Shown piece after piece: positions 61,896 through 64,000 of a stretch of 64,000 bases of DNA (within the stretch, counting starts at the first letter, position 1; each line of letters begins with the position of its first letter). A program made the translations under genes and the position numbers. The stretch is from JAJFJD01 sp965228695 (GTDB lineage: Bacteria > Pseudomonadota > Alphaproteobacteria > UBA8366). Below the pieces are notes generated by a model, which was not told the DNA's origin, did not search any database, and worked only from the letters and a program-made list of their open reading frames with translations. The stretch lies in assembly GCA_965228695.1 (NCBI GenBank), contig CBDDIB010000002.1, forward strand, positions 4,278,001 through 4,342,000. The letters run 5' to 3'.

Positions 61896-62621
61896 CTAGT
61901 TCCGCCTATTCTCCGCGATGAAGGCCTCGATTTCGGCCTTCGTCATCGCGTCCCGGAACATCTCGGCGCGCATCCAGACGCGTTGCTCGCTGATCTTTTC
62001 GATGGCGTCCTTCATCCGGTGCAGGTCGTCGTCCGACTTGATGTGGCTGACCGCTTCCTTTGCCTGTTCCATGTAATGGTCGTGCTCGTCGTCGTAGATC
62101 GTCTGCATCGCCTTCGCGGTCAGATCGTTCACCGCGCTGCCGCTCAGGTCCTTCCCTTCCCGAAACAGCCGCGCGCCGCCCCCCTCGGTGAAGCCGACCG
62201 CCGCGTTCAGCAGCGGGTCGTCCTGCGCCACATAGCCGCGCCGCAGATCGCCAAGCTTCTTTTCCTCCGAAAGCTGAATGGTGTCATCGGACGAGATCGA
62301 ACGGCCCACCAGATGCTCGAAGATATCCGCCAGCAGGACGTAGTGATTGAATTCCTGAACCAATTGCAGCAGGAGGAAGTGATAGTCGTGCCGGTCGATT
62401 TCCTTGTCGACCTGGGGGAACATCGCGACCGCATCGGTCAGTTCCTTGTGCAGGCCATTGAAGAACCCGTCGACCGGGTTCAACTCTTTCCAGATTTGAG
62501 CGCGGAGATAGAAGATGTGATCGTCGTCGGCCGCTCTTGCGAAAAAGCGTTTGGCAATTTCCGCCTCGCATTCCCAATACGGCCACGCGGCATCAATCAA
62601 TTCCTGTTCAATATCGTCCAT
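61896..62621 (-). CDS. Hypothetical helical protein with ferritin-like metal-binding motifs
   Basis: I cannot assign this 241-residue protein to a named family. It is soluble, acidic and predicted all-helical. Several segments resemble ferritin-like diiron ligands: WPYWECEAEIAKRFF (Glu pair), DRHDYHFLLLQLVQEFNHYVLLADIFEHL (ExxH in EFNH, quoted in part) and TIYDDEHDHYMEQA (ExxH-like DEHDH). An iron- or other metal-binding oxygen-handling role is possible. No signal peptide. ATG 62621 is the only convincing start. It is separated from the TPR gene by about 230 bases, in which I see no other gene. Confidence 0.7.
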   Translation of the reverse strand: MDDIEQELIDAAWPYWECEAEIAKRFFARAADDDHIFYLRAQIWKELNPVDGFFNGLHKELTDAVAMFPQVDKEIDRHDYHFLLLQLVQEFNHYVLLADIFEHLVGRSISSDDTIQLSEEKKLGDLRRGYVAQDDPLLNAAVGFTEGGGARLFREGKDLSGSAVNDLTAKAMQTIYDDEHDHYMEQAKEAVSHIKSDDDLHRMKDAIEKISEQRVWMRAEMFRDAMTKAEIEAFIAENRRN

Positions 62622-62850
62622 ATCCGCCTCCGGGCGATGTCAATGCAATGGAATTAACGTTAACGCGTGGCCCAGATGACAGCAACTTCAAGCCCTTGGC
62701 CGCGCCGGGCCCGGCAAAGTCTCCGGCTGGCGCCTCGCGCAACAGTCGCCCGTTCGCGGCGGCCGCGTTGCGCCCATACCTCCCCAAAGGAGATGTCCGT
62801 TTGGGCGATTCGAAGCGGCGGGGCCCACCGCGATAGTATGGACGAATTCC

Positions 62851-64000
62851 ATGGAGAGGAAAGAACCGCCGTTGACCGAACCGCATGCCATGACACCGCT
62901 GGCGCAGGCCACCGACGCTGCCAAGAACGGGCGGTTGGACGAGGCGGAGTCCGTGCTGAGGGGACTGCTCCTCGAAACGCCGAAGGACGCCGAGGCGCAC
63001 AACCTGATTTTCGCGATCGCAATGCAGCGGCGGGATTTCCAGCTCGCCCGGAAGCGCGCCGAAGCCGCCCTGACGCACCTGCCGGACGACGCCCGCGCGC
63101 TCAATAACCTCGGGTCGGTTCTGATGCAGTTTGACGATTATGACGGCGCCTTGGCCAAATTCGACGCGGCGGTCGAAATCGCCCCGAGCTATTTCTTCGC
63201 ACGGCGAAATCGTGGCCTGTTGCATCTGTCATTCGAGCGCTTTGTCGAGGCGGCCGCTGATTTCAAGGCCGCGGTCGCAGCTCAACCCAACCGCGCCGAC
63301 ACGCGTATTGCCCTTGCTGACGCCCTCATCGAAATCGGACAAGTCGATGCGGCGACGGCGGAAATCCAGACCGCCGTCAAGCTCGGCACCGGTTCACATG
63401 CGGAGCAGACCTATATCGGTGGCCGTCTGCTGTATCGGATGGGTAAATTCCCCGCAGCCCGCCAGGCCTTCGCCGCCGCCTTGTCGTCGGACCCGACCAA
63501 GATGAAGCACTACCGGGCATTGGCCGCGGCGAGTTTTCACAGCGGCGATGCCATCTACGGAAAAGAAGTCACCCGCGCCTGCGTCGAGCGATTCCCCAGC
63601 ATCGAGCGCGGCCCCGGTGAACCCGCCCAGAGGGTCCTGGTTCTGGAGGCGCTCGGCGAGGATTGCTTTACCACGATGGGGCGCAAGGGCCTGAACTATC
63701 GGCCCGGTAACTATCCCGCCTTTATGCCGCCCGAGCGCATCGCATACACCCACGTCCTGACCGATACGATCGACACGCTCGGCGGCGTCATCGACCTTGG
63801 AAAATTCGATCTCGCGATCAACAATCGCTCGGTGCACGAAAGGCTCGTGATGCGCGGCCAGGTCGACCGGTTCGATCGCATCGTCGCCGAACTGCCGATG
63901 CCGCTGATCAATCCGCCCAAGGCGGTCGCGCAGGCGACCCGCTTGAACAATTCGCGGAAATTCGCGAATGCCGAACATTTCATCTTTCCGCGGACAATCA
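62851..64000 (+). CDS. TPR repeat protein, 3' end outside window
   Basis: The frame stays open to the last base, giving at least 383 residues. The N-terminal 235 residues are TPR repeats: for example DAAKNGRLDEAESVLRGLL, ARALNNLGSVLMQFDDYDGAL (in part), RRNRGLLHLSFERFVEAAADF and RLLYRMGKFPAARQAF. From about residue 250 a different domain starts (RVLVLEALGEDCF...), with LINPPKAVAQATRLNNSRKF and FIFPRT near the end, which looks like the start of an ATP-grasp-type or glutathione-synthetase-like region. The start is uncertain: ATG 62851, TTG 62872 (with GAGAGGAAAG before it) or ATG 62890. The partner of the TPR part is unknown. Confidence 0.8.
   Translation, partial: MERKEPPLTEPHAMTPLAQATDAAKNGRLDEAESVLRGLLLETPKDAEAHNLIFAIAMQRRDFQLARKRAEAALTHLPDDARALNNLGSVLMQFDDYDGALAKFDAAVEIAPSYFFARRNRGLLHLSFERFVEAAADFKAAVAAQPNRADTRIALADALIEIGQVDAATAEIQTAVKLGTGSHAEQTYIGGRLLYRMGKFPAARQAFAAALSSDPTKMKHYRALAAASFHSGDAIYGKEVTRACVERFPSIERGPGEPAQRVLVLEALGEDCFTTMGRKGLNYRPGNYPAFMPPERIAYTHVLTDTIDTLGGVIDLGKFDLAINNRSVHERLVMRGQVDRFDRIVAELPMPLINPPKAVAQATRLNNSRKFANAEHFIFPRTI

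Noticed and set aside
1..64000. tRNA genes, rRNA genes, CRISPR arrays, insertion sequences or prophage
   Set aside because: No cloverleaf-like intergenic segments, regularly spaced repeats, transposases or phage genes were recognised; intergenic gaps are short. A tRNA/Rfam scan would be the decisive check.

Overview
This window reads as a chromosomal segment of an alphaproteobacterium, most likely Rhodospirillales-like. It is GC-rich and densely coded, with many ATGA/GTGA stop-start overlaps. Lineage markers include a near-canonical DivK, HdaA, EipB (DUF1849), DUF2336, an aa3-oxidase subunit IV, GatCAB beside a bacterial AspRS, and the gene order pyrB-pyrC-plsY...dprA...topA-rnr...rpmG-divK. 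No tRNA, rRNA, insertion sequence, prophage or CRISPR array was seen.

Layout. 1-5.3 kb: end of an M81 (MlrC) metallopeptidase gene, an LLM-class flavin oxidoreductase, a GT2-GtrA glycosyltransferase, an EamA transporter and an aldo/keto reductase. 5.4-8.2 kb: a three-gene operon with a CxxC thioredoxin-like fusion protein, a UGSC-family gene with an in-frame TGA (7112-7114), and a class II aldolase. 8.2-13.3 kb: GNAT, MFS and gatCAB. 13.4-30.5 kb: ruvX, a DsbA-fold isomerase, pyrB-pyrC-plsY, then dprA, topA, rnr, a lipoprotein-like C-terminal protease, Nudix and rpmG with a clear terminator. An unknown gene, a TauD-like dioxygenase and a DUF2336 gene are interleaved here with AT-richer spacers. 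30.5-37.3 kb: divK, ROK kinase-dinB, eipB, aspS and rnd. 37.3-43.2 kb: a polyphosphate neighbourhood (ppk-ppx, a SixA-type phosphatase, a CYTH-CHAD protein). 43.3-50.2 kb: an SDR, then an overlapping operon of DUF2066, CDP-alcohol phosphatidyltransferase, AI-2E permease and hdaA, facing purM-purN, a small oxidase subunit and ndk. 50.3-64 kb: ABC-F, an arsR-aquaporin pair, several metabolic genes, cbpA-cbpM, an SDR, a DHA2-type MFS, GFA, a DHFR-like protein, a helical metal-binding candidate and a truncated TPR gene.

The most striking item is the UGSC gene. Reading its TGA as selenocysteine joins two short open frames into one 175-residue protein with the motif Sec-Gly-Ser-Cys. A 7-bp stem with loop AGUUU lies at the expected distance downstream and looks like a bacterial SECIS element. 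The organism therefore probably decodes selenocysteine, although no sel genes lie in this window. Other points of interest are a purM gene whose conserved N-terminus begins upstream of any standard start codon, a dihydroorotase lacking the His-x-His metal pair, and two SDR proteins lacking the catalytic tyrosine.
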